Origin: an uncultured Bacilli bacterium | Lineage (GTDB): Bacteria > Bacillota_I > Bacilli_A > RF39 > UBA660 | Assembly: GCA_944371545.1 (NCBI GenBank) | Contig: CALVXT010000102.1 | Location: 1 to 5,199, forward strand | Length of the DNA: 5,199 bases | Direction of reading: 5' to 3' | In this document: positions 4,512-5,199 of the stretch, piece by piece | How the letters are laid out: the number at the start of each line of letters is the position of its first letter | How positions within the stretch are numbered: the stretch's first letter is position 1 | The notes under the pieces: generated by a model | Told to the model about the DNA's origin: nothing | The model's database searches: none | Seen by the model: only the letters and a program-made list of their open reading frames with translations | Translations under genes and position numbers: made by a program

Positions 4512-5199
4512 ATGACACTTCGAGAATTAACTGTTGATGAGTTTACATCTTTTGTAAATGCTAGTCCTTTAGGCACTCATTATCAAACCATTAACTATGC
4601 TTGGTTAATGGGAGAACAAGGTTTTGATTATGATTTGATTGGCTTTATAAATGAATATGGTCAAATAAAGGCTGCATCACTAATTTTATTAAAAAAAATT
4701 AAAAATGGGTTTAAATATGGTTATGCTCCTAAAGGATTTATTTTAGATTATTTTAATCAATCTTTACTTAAAGAATTTACTGAGGCTTTAATTCGTTATT
4801 ATAAAAAGAAACGTGTTTGTTTTATCAAACTTAATCCTGAAATCGCAATTAGTGAAGTTGATCCAAAAACGGGAGTAAAAACTTACAATTGGAACTATGA
4901 TATCAAGGAACTTTTAGAAGATGCTGGCTATTTAAAGTTAAAAGATAATTTATATTTTGAATCTATCTTACCAAGATTTCAAGCCATTGTCTCTTTACAT
5001 AATTTTAATCTTAATAGTTTATCTAAAAATGCTCGTAATAAGGTGCATAAAGCCAAACAAAAAGGCTTACATTTAGAAAAAGCTGAAAGAAGTGGCATTG
5101 ATATATTAGAACGTTTTATTTCTAAAAAAAGACATACAAGTGATTTTTACTATAAAGATTATTATAATGTCTTTCAAAGAAGTGATATGATTGATTTAT
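4512..5199 (+). CDS. FemAB-family aminoacyl-tRNA-dependent peptidoglycan ligase, 3' end outside the window
   Basis: The first 229 codons of a FemA/FemX/MurM-type protein, which in its family transfers amino acids from aminoacyl-tRNA to the peptidoglycan stem peptide to build interpeptide bridges, acting at the inner face of the membrane on lipid II. Visible family motifs are SPLGTHYQTINYAWL (18-32), YGYAPKGFILDY (69-80), CFIKLNPEI (103-111), SILPRFQAIVSL (151-162), LSKNARNKVHKAKQKGL (170-186) and HTSDFYYKDYYNVF (208-221). Family members are usually 400-450 aa, so about half is present and the frame is still open at the window edge. The ATG follows GGGGTGA at 4 nt and a strong promoter. Two Acyl-CoA N-acyltransferase-like (GNAT) domains are expected. 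Which amino acid it adds cannot be read from the sequence. Confidence 0.9.
   Translation, partial: MTLRELTVDEFTSFVNASPLGTHYQTINYAWLMGEQGFDYDLIGFINEYGQIKAASLILLKKIKNGFKYGYAPKGFILDYFNQSLLKEFTEALIRYYKKKRVCFIKLNPEIAISEVDPKTGVKTYNWNYDIKELLEDAGYLKLKDNLYFESILPRFQAIVSLHNFNLNSLSKNARNKVHKAKQKGLHLEKAERSGIDILERFISKKRHTSDFYYKDYYNVFQRSDMIDL

Overview
The window is AT-rich (roughly 30% GC by eye), has strong Shine-Dalgarno sites, encodes Trp with TGG and ends at least one gene with TGA. It therefore uses the standard bacterial code and looks like chromosomal DNA of a low-GC Firmicute. A Bacilli or Erysipelotrichia-type organism is my guess from the mix of a Bacillus ThyA-like synthase, EngB, a FemAB-family ligase and a DUF308 protein. 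No mobile element, CRISPR array, tRNA or rRNA gene was seen.

Left part (1-1593): thyA (minus) and a dihydrofolate reductase gene (plus) diverge from an intergenic region of about 170 bp. The two enzymes form the thymidylate cycle: ThyA methylates dUMP and oxidises methylene-THF to DHF, and DHFR reduces DHF back to THF. The thyA leader contains a perfect 9-bp inverted repeat just upstream of its ribosome binding site. Both genes end in hairpins that overlap their stop codons. The DHFR one is a 14-bp bidirectional terminator shared with the convergent engB.

Middle part (1595-4060): four minus-strand genes in series. In transcription order they are a 152-aa protein with a C-terminal four-cysteine cluster, a six-helix DUF308/HdeD-like membrane protein (TTG start), a DUF2441-like protein of unknown function, and the ribosome-assembly GTPase EngB. 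Each has its own candidate promoter. A hairpin terminator separates the DUF308 and DUF2441-like genes, and the next gene's promoter sits partly within it.

Right part (4061-5199): a non-coding stretch of about 450 bp holds what looks like a highly structured RNA of about 280 nt on the minus strand. It has an extended -10 promoter and a U7 terminator, and I could not assign it to a known class. It is either a stand-alone small RNA or the leader of the 152-aa gene. Divergent from it, and running off the window, is a FemAB-family aminoacyl-tRNA-dependent peptidoglycan bridge ligase. The structured RNA is the most interesting item in the window.
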